From positions 3,906,001 to 3,970,000 of the forward strand of contig NC_085924.1 in NCBI RefSeq assembly GCF_035222485.1: a DNA stretch of 64,000 bases, read 5' to 3'. Below are positions 50,825 to 62,285 of this stretch, piece after piece (the first letter of the stretch is position 1; every line of letters begins with the position of its first letter). The stretch comes from Podospora pseudoanserina. Lineage: Eukaryota > Ascomycota > Sordariomycetes > Sordariales > Podosporaceae. The notes under the pieces were generated by a model, which had not been told where the DNA came from, ran no database searches, and was given only the letters and a program-made list of their open reading frames with translations. The position numbers were made by a program, and so were the translations under genes.

Positions 50825-51712
50825 TCACTGGGTCCTGTTCTGTATATCCGATTCCTCATACCGAGGAGGCGGTGTTTCATTCCCCGATTGTGTGGCTGTT
50901 ACACTTGCCCCTGCGCGAGCTTGGGAGCTCTCAACATCCGCCATCCTGTGATGTAAGATACTTAGGTTCTCAGCAGTCAAAGTGCGACTTTGAAGCGAGC
51001 CCCTCTGTGCTGCTGATGTATTGATCCGAGATTGTTGGCTGGTCGAACCGCCCCCACGGGACCTAGAGCGCCTTTGAGTGTATGTATTTGGCCTCGGTTG
51101 TTCTGCGGCTGTATGTCTAGACGGCTTCGGCACTGCCGTTCTTGCTCGCTCTGGTGCGGCCACCATAGGGACCTGAGGTTGCGGTGCAGAATTCACAAGC
51201 CCTGTCCCAGGGGCTGCTCCCTCTCCTCTAATTGCAGAAGAAGCTCGGTCGGTTTCGCTCTCACCCCCAACCTCCAGGTCCACATCTGTCTTCCTTTTGT
51301 TCTTAGCCTTCTTATTTTCCTTCCCAAACTCGGGTAGATTGAGACAAGGGCACTCCACCCCACAGCACGTCTTGATACCGATCTTCTGCACCGCTGCATA
51401 AGGGAGCACAGACAAAGACCCAGACGCCATAACGACAAGGAAGCCGCCCAGTCTTACAACCAGGAGAGCCGGTAATGTAAACACAAACAGGAAATAGAGC
51501 ATAAAGTAGCACGGGAACAAGCAGCCCTCCTGCTGGCAGACCCTGATACACTTGGGTTCGTCATCGGCCCATGCACGCGAACACACCATCGCACTGGCGA
51601 GAAGGAAGGATATCACAGCCCAGACGATGGCAGCGACTATCACTATTGATGTTGACCGGTTTCCGGTGAGGTTCATGAACCACTCATCGATTGATGGTGG
51701 CATGTCGTCCAT
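50825..51712 (-). CDS. Membrane protein with PPxY motif, function unknown
   Basis: 295 residues if started at the ATG at 51712 (good A-3/G+4 context); the frame is open up to 51964, but the extra 84 residues look like leader. Three hydrophobic segments: SIVIVAAIVWAVISFLLASA at about 20-40, CYFMLYFLFVFTLPALLVV at about 66-85 and GGFLVVMASGSLSVLPYAAV right after. A Cys-rich loop (KTCCGVECPC) follows and may be palmitoylated. The C-terminal 160 residues are basic, disordered and Ser/Gln/Arg-rich, ending with TPPPRYEESD, a PPxY motif of the kind bound by WW domains of Rsp5/Nedd4 ubiquitin ligases. The plan resembles adaptor-type membrane proteins of endosomal sorting, an inference. No family is recognised. 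Confidence 0.65.
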   Translation of the reverse strand: MDDMPPSIDEWFMNLTGNRSTSIVIVAAIVWAVISFLLASAMVCSRAWADDEPKCIRVCQQEGCLFPCYFMLYFLFVFTLPALLVVRLGGFLVVMASGSLSVLPYAAVQKIGIKTCCGVECPCLNLPEFGKENKKAKNKRKTDVDLEVGGESETDRASSAIRGEGAAPGTGLVNSAPQPQVPMVAAPERARTAVPKPSRHTAAEQPRPNTYTQRRSRSRGGGSTSQQSRINTSAAQRGSLQSRTLTAENLSILHHRMADVESSQARAGASVTATQSGNETPPPRYEESDIQNRTQ

Positions 51713-52447
51713 GTTCCAGGTTCTTTGCGGTGATGGTAACGGCTGGGGTGATGATGTTGCTGGCAAGCGTTGATCCGGACAAATGAACTTGGATGAATGG
51801 AGGCAGCTTCGTGATGGCGATGAATCGTGAAAAAATGGGATTCCGGGTGCGGTGTAGGTAATTTTGCAGGAATTCACTGCCTCAAACTTGCTCTGGTTAA
51901 TCGTTGTTGTTAAAGTTTGCAAGTGACTGCGGCACTCAACAGCCACCGACTTCATCGGCGTCATTCTCCACCGCGGGGATAGATTCAGGTTGTCAAGGTG
52001 TAAATTGCAAGAAGGGTATCTCTGAGGGAGTGTAAGAAACTCTAGGATCTAAAATACATGATTCAAAGGATACAAAATTGAAGTGAGGTTGAAGTCCATC
52101 TCTTGCCGTGAATGTTTGTTACATCAATGGGTGAGAATACATGATTTCGTTCTTCGAGAGCTAAACGCACATTGTAAGAAAAGGCCAATGACAAAAGAGA
52201 GAAAGTACAGAAATGAGATCTTTGGCTTGAAATGAGGGGTATCCGGTAGTCTAATAAACAGCATGACAAAAGGAAGAAATGGCGAGGTGCCAGGCAGGTA
52301 CCGCAGAGCGCGATCATAAACGGTAACTTAAACGAAGAATTAGCACAAGTGGGGGATCGCAGTTTGGACAGAGGACGTACCAGAATAATACGAGAAAAAA
52401 ATTAACTCATCGGTAATCATAAAACATCCCCATCTTCATCGTCATCC
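51713..52447. other. Intergenic region upstream of the PPxY membrane protein
   Basis: About 730 bp. Leader-like open sequence to 51964, then A+T-rich DNA. No gene supported. Confidence 0.55.
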
Positions 52448-52762
52448 TCAAATATAAGCGTGGCAGCTCCGACACCGTCTCAAGCTAGGCGTCGATGGCC
52501 TCGGAGTGGGGATCCACCTCCGGCAACGCTCATGGTTGCGGCGCCGGCAGGTGGCCCAGTCATCTCCATACCAGCAGTAGTTGTCATCGTCACGACGGTA
52601 GGTTCGGCGATATCTTCTGCGGGTGCGGGCATAGCAGAAGTAGTACCCGGTTGTGTGGCAGTAGCTGTAGCGCTCACAAAAGATGCACCATTCCAGGCCA
52701 GTGCGGAAGTTGTGTCCGAAGCCGTAGCTGTATTCGGGGGTGGACGGGTAGGGCCACACCAT
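52448..52762 (-). CDS. Possible small Tyr/Cys/Arg-rich protein
   Basis: A 104-codon frame begins at an ATG in good context (AAAATGG) and runs to a stop without introns. It is very rich in Tyr, Cys and Arg, with CIFCERYSYC, YYFCYARTRRRYRRTYRR and CRRRNHERCRRW. There is no signal peptide. Composition is unlike a usual globular protein, and the opposite strand is also open (52460-52819) with an Ala/Val-rich reading, so the coding strand is uncertain. Function unknown; could be fortuitous. Confidence 0.3.
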   Translation of the reverse strand: MVWPYPSTPEYSYGFGHNFRTGLEWCIFCERYSYCHTTGYYFCYARTRRRYRRTYRRDDDNYCWYGDDWATCRRRNHERCRRWIPTPRPSTPSLRRCRSCHAYI

Positions 52763-55568
52763 TTTGACCAGGCTGCTGAATCTCAGTCTGGTCAACAGTG
52801 GTGGCTGGGTGATGGTTGATATCTGTAGTTTGGTGTAACTTTGGTGTAGCTTCCAGGTCGTCAAAAAGAAACTTGAGATTTTAACGAGTGCGGTTTGAAT
52901 GATCAGTGATTACACTGAGAGAAAAAGAATGAACACCCGAAGACGTCCAACACAAAGAGGCAGCCTTTTAAGCAGCATTTTCATGCTATTTCCCCAGCCC
53001 ATCATGCGGGCGCTGTCTTAACCTTTGGCCATTGCCTGACCACAATGATTCATAGCAGAAACAAAGAATAAAATCACGATGGCGAGGGTTTGCAAGATAT
53101 AAAGTTTATGCCGTGGCCCAACCTCGACGTTGGTGATGTTTTTCAGGTCATGCATGATGGGGCTGGGAGGCCATGCTGAAGTGGCAGGCGACCAATCTGA
53201 TGGTCGCGCGTTGGGGTCAGCTGCCCGACTTGCTCCCACCTGCCACCTGCCAAACTCTAAATTTCCATTTTTCCTTGGTTTTGCTGTTTGATTTCCACCG
53301 TTTGAAATTATGGCAGCCAAACTTGGACGGAGTCCGGTGGACTTACCAGCTCAAGGGTGTTTACCGTGGTCGGATTTGACCTTCGGTGAACCACCAGTCA
53401 TCAACAGAACTTGATCTTGAAGGTCGCTTTTTTGTCGTTTGATTGACTTCCATCCACATGATCGAAATCAATCATGCGCCGCCAGATAGTTAACCAGCAC
53501 TGTTCTCAACTGGTCAATATTTTCTTGGATATTTTCTTCTATTCTCCAAATCTCTTGTTGCCCAGATCGACGGTTAGGGTTCCGAATGATGTAAGCTCAC
53601 TGACGAGACATCGTGATATGAACTGCGCTCATATTCTCTGCAACAGAAATGGTAATGTAAGTGACGATCAACTACTGCCGGCCATACCGATCTTACTAGA
53701 CCATGACCGTGTAACCTCAACCTTGTTCCTCATCTGGGTGCTCCCTTCATACAGATCTTTCACCTTGACCGGTCGATGAGTCTTGGCATAATCTGCCACC
53801 GCAGATTCTTCCACGATGACAGATTATATCTCGCGTAAGCGGCTTGTCTCGGCCAGTTACTACTCAACTAGTTATTGCTCTGTCTGCCTTTCCATCCGGC
53901 TGCCGGCAGTTACTTCTTGTCACCATGTTATCTACCGGAATGCTACACCCCTGAACTGACTGGGTTTGATGCAGATATCCCAAAGCCTTCTCGTACCACA
54001 TCTATTAGGTTGCACAGCAGAACTTTACAGAAGAGCTCTGCGTCACCGAATGCTGGCAGAATGACTACGGTATCTAAGAAAGGAACGTGTATTGCTGAGT
54101 GTTCAGATACTGACGACAAAGACAAAGGATCGATCAAGAATGACCCTGTGCATGGACCGCAGAGCCTCTGGCGGGAGTGCCCGTCTTCGGGTCAGGGACA
54201 AGCTTCCGTTCCCGCCTCGACGGCTCGGTACCTACCTTGGCCTTTGGGTGTATTAGCTTTATGAGTAAGCAACCTGCCCATGTCGGAGTTCATGTTTAAC
54301 TCGCCCGGCAGACCGGCTCTGTGAGACAAGAGAATGGTAGATATGGGATGATGACTGCCGATGACACAAGTTCGCTCGCTTTCCCCTCATGTTGTGTACG
54401 TGCCACAGTGAGGAGGTTGACAGGAACCTACGAGGGCTCTCGCACTATGGGTGCCACGGCATGACGGCATCACAAATCAGGCACCGAGTCCCTGACCTCA
54501 ACAGACAGACTACAGTTGCATCCCGTCGATCCGGAGGCCTGACAGGTCGTTCAGTTCCGTGTCCTTCTGCATCATGATGGCCACGTCCCCTCTGCAGTCT
54601 GCAAACCCCTGAGGCTTCCGACATGAGACATTCCACCCAATGAGAACGTCGACTGTAAGCAGCCACCTGAATACTTGGACATCAGTTAACGTGGCGTGGT
54701 AGGTGAAACTGGACTATCTAATGGCTGATACAGTGATACTGAAGAATACCAATAGTAGATTTTGGTTTGAGTCGGTCATTGCATTGTATTCAGAGCCTTT
54801 GCGGACTTTTTACAACTTGATGGCGGAAATTAGGGACTACCTACTTACCTACATCGCTCTATCAGCCCCGTGTACAGTACGCGCCATGCGTGTTGGCTGA
54901 GGCGACAGGTTTCTCCCCTCGGTCCGAGCTGGCGAGGCCTTGGACGTCCCCATCGTCACAACTCGGGCGTAGTTCGAACTGAATCTCACCACGCTGATCA
55001 TCATTGACATATAGGTGATGATACGGGGAAAGAAAGCACACCTCACGGCGGTGAGCTGATTTCTCATCTTTGCATAAAATGCATATCATGGAGGACTCAA
55101 TCCGTCGGACGATGGCTCGAACGGGCAGGTCGACATTCTGACAGCGCCGCTTCTACTGAGATATTTTACAGCACGGAGACACGGAGTAATGAACATGGAG
55201 GCACCGGCAGAACAGTCTTTCACGATGCTGACTGTAAATGAGACACACTCACCATCATAGTCCGTCGAAATTCCTTTTCCGGGCTTCCAGAGGCAGGCTG
55301 ACTACAGCGGCAGAGATATGCCGGTCTTCGGAACAGGCTTGGAGTCCTCTCCTCTCGAAGTCACTAGATCCTGGCTTCTCAAGGTCCACGACATGAAAGC
55401 CACAGGTCAAGTCATGTTGTGACATCTATATCAAGGACGTTCTCTCCTCACTTTCGCTACCCCTTTCTTTTATCATCATTCTCACCATCAGGAGTCCAAG
55501 CATACCAACAATAGTACTTTACCCACCACAAACAAACCCTTTGGACCCCCCCTCCCAAACCCACCAAA
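52763..55568. other. Intergenic region of 2.8 kb without a supported gene
   Basis: Only short frames without motifs on both strands. Composition varies, with A+T-rich parts at 52860-53600 and 54680-54850. A TATA-like CTATATC at 55425-55431 is about 140 bp before the next gene's ATG and may be its promoter element. Confidence 0.55.
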
Positions 55569-56003
55569 ATGTTCATCCCAACCAGCACACTCACCACCCT
55601 CGCGGTGGCCTTCCTCTCCCTCACCTCCGCAGCCCCCACCACACCCGCCCCGGCCTCTCCCCTCGAGGTTGAAGCCCGTGAGATTGCTGCCCGCGCTAGA
55701 GGACAGTTCACTTGGTACAACACCGGTCTGGGCGCTTGCGGAAAGTGGAACAACGACGGTGAGCTCGTTGTTGCGCTTAACCGCCATGTATTTGATCCTC
55801 AGACCCCGAATGGGAACCCTAACAACAATCCTTTGTGTGGGAGGATGATTCGGGCTAGCTATAATGGGAAAACGGTTGATGTTAGGGTTGTGGATAGATG
55901 CCCTGGGTGCGCTGCTGGCGATTTGGACTTGAGCCCGACTGCGTTTCAGAGGCTGGCGTCGCTTGGTACAGGGAGGATTACGGGGGATTGGTGGTGGATT
56001 TGA
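55569..56003 (+). CDS. Secreted double-psi beta-barrel (RlpA/expansin-like) protein
   Basis: 144 residues, single exon. A clear signal peptide (MFIPTSTLTTLAVAFLSLTSA, cleaved near AAPT) is followed by a short pro-like stretch and one DPBB domain: GQFTWYNTGLGACGKWNNDGE, then VVALNRHVFDP, LCGRMIRASYNGKTVDVRVVDRCPGC and DLDLSPTAFQRLA. Four Cys can pair. The DRCPGC-x-GDLDLSP stretch is the family core. Related fungal proteins loosen cell walls or inhibit plant papain-like proteases; several are effectors or developmental proteins. No second (expansin) carbohydrate-binding domain is present. The start is the only ATG before the signal. Confidence 0.88.
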   Translation: MFIPTSTLTTLAVAFLSLTSAAPTTPAPASPLEVEAREIAARARGQFTWYNTGLGACGKWNNDGELVVALNRHVFDPQTPNGNPNNNPLCGRMIRASYNGKTVDVRVVDRCPGCAAGDLDLSPTAFQRLASLGTGRITGDWWWI

Positions 56004-56364
56004 GGAGTGGATATGTGGGGGAGAAGGGAGGTTGAGGTGAGATCTGACAGGGAGAATGGTGATCGGCGACGGGTGGTTCGGGTTGACTGGAGGATACTTT
56101 GTTTGTTACATTCGCTTCTTGGGGTGGGATGTGTTTGATGGGGGAGATTGATGTGTGCGAGATTGAGCTGTTAGCATACCTGGAGGAGACCAGACTGGAG
56201 GTACATTTAGCTAGTACATTCGCTTATATTGATTTACATCTTTTTTTTTTTTTAAACCTATCACTGCTTTGCTGTGCTTTTATCAGTGAATCCAAAGAAA
56301 GCCCGAATAGAGAGAGACTGCGAACAACAAAACGCTTGCGGGTACCTACGTGTAGGTAATGAGC
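56004..56364. other. Intergenic region between the DPBB gene and the S8 relic
   Basis: 361 bp, 3' flank of the DPBB gene; a T run at about 56241-56253 is present. No gene. Confidence 0.6.
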
Positions 56365-57815
56365 CTACTGTGGCAAAGGTGAAGAATCATGAACCTTCCC
56401 CAAATCCTGCCTCATCTGATCCGTAAAAAGGTTATAGATAACCTTCCTCAACTGCCTCTGCTTTGCATTTTTGCCCGCCACCGAATCTTCAGCCTTGAGC
56501 ACAGTGAATGCACGCCGTACAAAGGGCCCAACGTTGCTGTTCTCACCGACAGTCTCCGAGGAGAGAGCCCTGAAGATCCTCTTCCTGCCCGCCGATCTTT
56601 CGACGATCTTGAGGACCTCGGCGCCATCCTTCTGATCAAAGATTTCCCACACCTTGATCGTATATGCCACAAGTGCCGCCAGTCCGGCAGAATACCTATG
56701 CTGTGGCAAAGGAGCTCCCGCTCACTTTCTTGACACTGCTGGCCAGGGAGATCTCGATGTCCTCTCCAAGCAGGATGAAATCTGATCTCTGGTGGAAATT
56801 GTCGCCCACAACGTTACCGCTCCGCGTCGCCGAGTTGATCTTGATGACATTGCTGAGGCCCACGGGGGAAAAGTTTTCAATAGGCAGGTTTCGGAGAGAC
56901 CCAAACAACGCGGCCTTGTTCTTTTCAACAGCTTCCTTGATGAGCGCCTCAGGATCGGGCTTGTGGGTGTCGTCATTCTTCATCTCGTACGTCCAGCCAA
57001 TCGAGATGATATCTACATTCTGCTCAAGGGCTCATTGCAGAGCCTTGACGCAGGATGCGATGAAAAACTTCTTGTTGGGTTTCGTTTGGCTGAAGTTATT
57101 TAGACGGGCGATCTAGAGCTCGGCACCTGGGAATACCTCGCGCACGCAGAGCGCCATCTCAGTTTCATGTTCGCGAGGCTGGACAGAGAACTCCACCTTA
57201 TCCAAGCGGATTGTCTTATGAGCCAGGTCTCCGAAGATAAATACCCTGGGTTGTCATGGGGATATTATTGATTTGTATTCACAGTAACAGACATTAGCAT
57301 TGATTTGACTACCAACAAGTACGAGAATGGCCAATACTTACATTTCCCATCGATGGGAAAGCCGCAGCAGGCGATGACTTCTTCTTTGCGCCCACTCAGC
57401 TGGCTATCGCAGCCGAGCATCGTGGGACGCACCGGAAACCCCATGAGCCTGATGAGATCCAACGACCCGACGTAATTGACGACTTGTGCTTTGGGTTGCA
57501 ACTGCAGGCCCGAGTTGACCGTGTGGTCCATGGGCGCATGGGAAAGCCCATGACAGTAGTCCCGCCACCTTGGTAGTGTTTGGGTTCCAGTTCCGGAGAC
57601 TGGGAAGCAAACGGCGATTCAAAGATGCCGCCATCGCCATCGTTTCTGAGACGAAACAGCCCGGAAAGAGCAAACGAGAGGCAAAGGTTGTGACGCTCTG
57701 GCCAAACGGTGAGTTTATTCTCGGCAACCCATCTCGTTGCACGTTGAGGTCGTCTGCTGAGTTGAGTACAATCCACCAAGGGAGGAGTCACGGTGCAGGA
57801 TGAAGGCCAGATCAC
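56365..57815 (-). pseudogene. Decayed subtilisin-like (S8) gene of the fungal type
   Basis: The minus strand keeps pieces of a subtilase domain: EFSVQPREHETEMALCVREV (around the usual His region), IARLNNFSQTKPNKKFF, ALEQNVDIISIGWTYE (the strand/loop normally near the middle of the domain), and KVSGSSFATA with SAGLAALVAYTI (the catalytic-Ser element GSSxAT and following helix). The frame is broken at least three times (stops and a frame change), so it cannot make a full enzyme. Upstream pieces up to about 57815 (ENKLTVWPERHNLCLSFALS, LFRLRNDGDGGIFESPFA) resemble the helical N-terminal region that accompanies S8 domains in moulds. Such proteins are tied to fungal NLR-like and cell-death systems by domain company; that role is inferred. 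The facing ankyrin relic starts about 500 bp away. Confidence 0.6.
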
Positions 57816-58339
57816 AGTTCTGGTGCATCACCAATATTAAGGTGCAGCAATAATCAGCTATGTTGTACCATTTCATTGTAGTTGCTGTGCTATATAGTTG
57901 CATTGTTCTTCCAAATTCACCCTTTCCTGCTCAGCTGTTCCCTCTCTGAAGCCATCTGAAGCGAGCTGTCCACGTTTAGCTTTCCGGAATGCCGCTACAA
58001 ACGAGTTACTACTCCTGTCGCCGCCTATTGACCCCGCCCGCATCGCGCTGCCTTTTTCAGCATTCAGATTACAGACATTCTGCTCACCATGGCCATCCAT
58101 ATTTCTTCCGAAAGCCTCGTGGGACACCGCTGTTTGCCAGTGACAGCCGTTATATACTTCGCCTTTTTCCCTTTCCACACCTTCATGACCCCAGCCGCCC
58201 AGCAGAGATTCGACCATCTGTGATTTTATCATCGATTACCACAGCTCATACATCATGTCTCGCATTCGAGACAATCAAGAAAAGACCTTTACGTTTGTGA
58301 ACTACCTACCATGCCCATATCACTTGATATCTATGTGCG

Positions 58340-60917
58340 TGCTAATCGCTCTCACAGGATACTTCTGGTTGGTTTTTAAGATCAGCCATCCCAGAGCGCC
58401 CTCTCGCCGCTAGTAGAAACCATCCGTGGCTTGATTCCAGAGGCAGCATTGGTTGAATACAGCATTCTCGATCACGACGTGGATGAGAGCGTCCTCTCCG
58501 ACAACGACCAATACCCACTGTTGGATTTGATGAGAAAAGAGGCTGAGTTGCTTCTCGAGACAACCAACAGAGAGATCCTCCAAAGCAGTGGAACCAAACA
58601 TGGCAGTTACAGAGGAGAGTTACTGTATGCGGGATGGGGGCTTGGGGGCCTGGTTGTGAAGCAGGTATGTCCGCGTTAGGCCCTCGCTCGTCTTCGTCGA
58701 CGCGCCGCACATGTGGACAGCTCAAGACTGGTGCGAAAAGTGACTACTACGTCTAATAAAGACAGCGCCTTCCGGAGATCTGCAAGAAAGAGTTGACAGA
58801 GTACTCTCTGGACTCGCCAGCCATGTCTCTGATCTTCCTGATTCGTTTCTCAAGCTCATGTTCAAGTACCGCGTTCTCAACGTGTCATCTAAATGTGGGC
58901 AACAAGACCAAGTGCACAATCAAGCAGAAGGCGCCCGCGGGGCCAGTAGTGCTCCAAGGATACCAGGCATGCGTTTTCCTTGGATCGAGGATGTCAAGAT
59001 CCAAGACCCTTTCGTGGGTCACTTGCCGAGTTTGAACCTCTTCAGAAAATGCTTCGGGCCTGACGACAAACTCATCGGCATCCCACACGGGGACGGAAGA
59101 CCCCCACTCCATCATGCCGTTATCAACTCTCTTACACTATTGGACGAGTACATGCATAGCGTCTGCCACAAATTTGGCGTCAACAGGCGTTCTCAACTGG
59201 TAGAGGTCCTTACCAGTTCTGACACGAGCGGTCTTCCCCCTCCGCACTTGGCAGCTCAAGAAGGTTGTTACGAAGCTACACGGGTTATTCTGTATTATGC
59301 CACCCGCTTCGACATCATTGAGGCTATTGTTGGCTAGAGACAACAGACAACACATTGCGCTGCATTACGCAATACGAAACGGGCAGAAGGAAGTTTTCAG
59401 GCTTCTACATGGAGCGAGAATCAAGGGGCACACCTCGCCATGTACTCATTGATACCCCTTGCCAGACAATCTAGACGGATACACCACCCCGGAGGATCTG
59501 TCTGCAAAACTAGGACAGCTTGATATACTCGAAATTCTCCATCCTACAGCAATAGATCTTACACAGTCTCTGCTCTCAGCGGCTGCTAGCGTAGACCAGT
59601 CGCTGACTGTGTGAGACTTGCTTAACCACGGCCTCAATCCGAAAAAGGCGTCCGAAAATGGTGGGGATACACCTCTAGGCTTAGCAGCGGCCGGTGGATT
59701 CCTCCCGGTGGTCCGACCTTTGTTAGACAACAAAGCAGATATCAACCTTGCAAATGGGGATCGGGAAATCACCCCTCTACCTCGCCGTCGAAATGACAGG
59801 CGAGAAGTTGTCCAGGTTCTTTTAGACTATCACAATCAACCACTAGACTCGAGCTCGAGTTCTTCTAGCAGTCGGTGTGAAGACGAACATGAAGCCAGTT
59901 ACTTCAACCACATCATAGTCGATGCGCCCGATATTTCAAGACTCACACCTCTTCCTGTGGCAGCGTCTCAAGGCAACACGCACTTCGCCAGCCTGTTGAT
60001 CAAGTTTGGAGCCAATGTTAACGCCAAAATCTGCTGTACCCAAAACTCCTTTGCATCTGGCGGCCAAGAATGACAAACTGGGAGCTGCGCATCTTTTGGC
60101 TTGCCAGGGAGCTAATACTTTAGTTCAGGATAAAGGTGGGCGGTGTCCCACTGAGTATGCAATCATGAGAGGCCATACAGACATGTTCGAGCTTCTTATT
60201 CAGGACACTGGCGACACTAGATATACTGACGCACTACCACAACGCGATTTTGTCACTTCTGTTCAGTGCTCGGCTGTCAACATCGTCAGGTGCATCCTTG
60301 ATCGACTCCCACGTATCGAGAATAGCTCCGGGGGCGTTGACTCCTTTCTGCACATCGCCGCGCGTGACTCGAACGGCGAGATAATCAAGCTCTTGCGCGA
60401 CCGCCTCCCAGGACTTGACACAAACCACGCAGGGGTCAAAGGAACGACGCCCATCCACGATGCCGTCGCTCATATAAATGTGGAAGCCCTGCAGCAGCTG
60501 CTGAAAGCCAACCCGGATCTGGAGAAGACTGATGACGATGGTAAAACGCCGTTGCTTCTATCTGTCCGCAAAGGTATGTCTCCAGGCATCTGCAGGCTCC
60601 TTCTAAATGCAGGGGCTGCCAAGCTACTTCTGGAGCATGGGGCCCAGGTTAACAATCCAGGAAAGACAATGGCCCAAAGCCAGGTCGAACATGGAGCTGA
60701 CATCAATGCCAGGAAAAGTGACCTCTGGACCCCGCTTCATATAGGGTGCCACTGGTCAGTTCCTGATACTGTGTGACTCCTTCTCGAGAAAGGGGCCGAC
60801 CCAAACCTCAAGAATGAAGACGGCGACGCACCATTGCACCATGCTTTGAGGAAAGAGTCACTCCAGGTTCTAAGACACAGCTGGCTGGTTAAGGAAGGGG
60901 ATGCAAGTGTCATGTAG
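58340..60917 (+). pseudogene. Decayed esterase-plus-ankyrin gene (fungal NLR/allorecognition type)
   Basis: Fossil in several frames. The left part has YAGWGLGGLVVKQ, which recalls the GHSLGGLVVKQA motif of SesB-like esterase domains found at the front of fungal NLR-type proteins. The right part (about 59220-60917) holds many ankyrin repeats: PPPHLAAQEGCYEATRVIL, GDTPLGLAAAGGFLPVVRPLL, KTPLHLAAKNDKLGAAHLL, SFLHIAARDSNGEIIKLL, DGKTPLLLSVRKG and APLHHALRKES. The frame is broken about five times or more. No clear NACHT/NB-ARC nucleotide-binding domain was found between the two parts, so it may have been lost or the gene was of the esterase-ankyrin kind. Age cannot be given; the repeats are still easily read, so decay is moderate. 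Confidence 0.6.
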
Positions 60918-62285
60918 GTATGGTAGAGGTCATTTTCAACTTTGGGTTAGAGGGGTTTGTATAGAGGTGGTCTATAGAGAGGAGAGATACAGACAATGTC
61001 AGCTCGGGGACGGGTGTGAAGGCTGTAGTGAGACAGATGAACAGGGATATGAGATAAAGATTGAGAGACATTGAGATTGAATAGCAACAATGTGTTATGT
61101 AGATTGAGAATGGTGGGATGCAAGAATGACACCTTGTCGCAAGCCTGGAGTGGCCAATGAGATCTTTCTCCACAGCTTGAGGATGTGAAGTGCTTTCTAA
61201 GAGATGATCGGCCCGGTATCATTGGGATGTAGCGACGAACCAGGTAGGTATTTGGATCTTAGTCAATGTAATATGTATACCTACTCAGATGGTGTTATTT
61301 GATGGTAATTACGGCGCAAGTATAAATATGGCTTATTGTTCCTCTCCGCATTTTGTTACCTTGGAATGGTGGAATATATAGTGATAATACCGTAGTTCTT
61401 CTGGTTAAACTCTCGCTCAGCTGGAAACAGGCAAAGAGTTTCAATAACTACTGGAAAAGTTGTTGTGCTGCGTAGCATGATATGATGGCCACAGCTAGGG
61501 TACAGTTGAGTTATCGCGGCGGTGCGTCATAATGTAGCAACCAGCGAAGGGAGTATGGCGGTGCTTGGCTTTAGTCAGAGACACCATCGCATTGCTCTTG
61601 GTGACAGAACACGAAGAGTCATAATGTTAATGACAGAAGAAAAAACACCAAGGGAACCCCGGGCACTCAACATCAAAAATAAGCTTAGGGAGGGGGGAGA
61701 CTTGCAGAGCCCCAAGCGAGGGTGGCGTTTTTTTTGGAGCCCTCAAGAAGGCACATCCGTGGCCTCAATTATTCAAACCCAGAAACAGAAAAAGCCTGGG
61801 TTAATGCTATCCATTGGTCAGATGATGAACAAAAATAGCTTTAGTTAATTCTAACCCCTACTAACATGATGGACAAAAAGCGCTGGGATTCAAGAGAGAA
61901 AAGTCTGAAAATTAGATACTGAATAGGCTCAGATCATCCAAATGATTTACTTTATAGATCAGAAAAGTCCCAGACTAAATACGTAGACAGAAGGATGCCT
62001 GAGGATTTAAGTACAGCCATCAAGCTGGCAGCAAACCTAGTCTACGTATGATGGTAGATGCTTGATAGCGAATGACCCGTGCAACATGGCAGGTTGTGGG
62101 ATACCGGATTCATTATACAGGTAACCGACCGAAGCTTTCCATCCTGGACACGCAGAGATGGAAAGAACAGCACATCCCAATTTCATCGACGCAGAATTCA
62201 CCAAACCCGGCGATCGCCCACGGGGCACATTTTCCCAGTCATCGACCAACTACACACCTACACATTCCCAAGAGCACACGCGATC
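60918..62285. other. Intergenic region right of the ankyrin relic
   Basis: About 1.4 kb, A+T-rich in parts (61260-61500, 61850-62000). No supported gene; the frame 61522-61848 has no motif. Confidence 0.5.

Noticed and set aside
56365-60917. RIP as the cause of decay in the S8/ankyrin block
   Set aside because: The few disabling changes that could be judged are not clearly CpA-to-TpA, so RIP cannot be claimed from this sequence alone.
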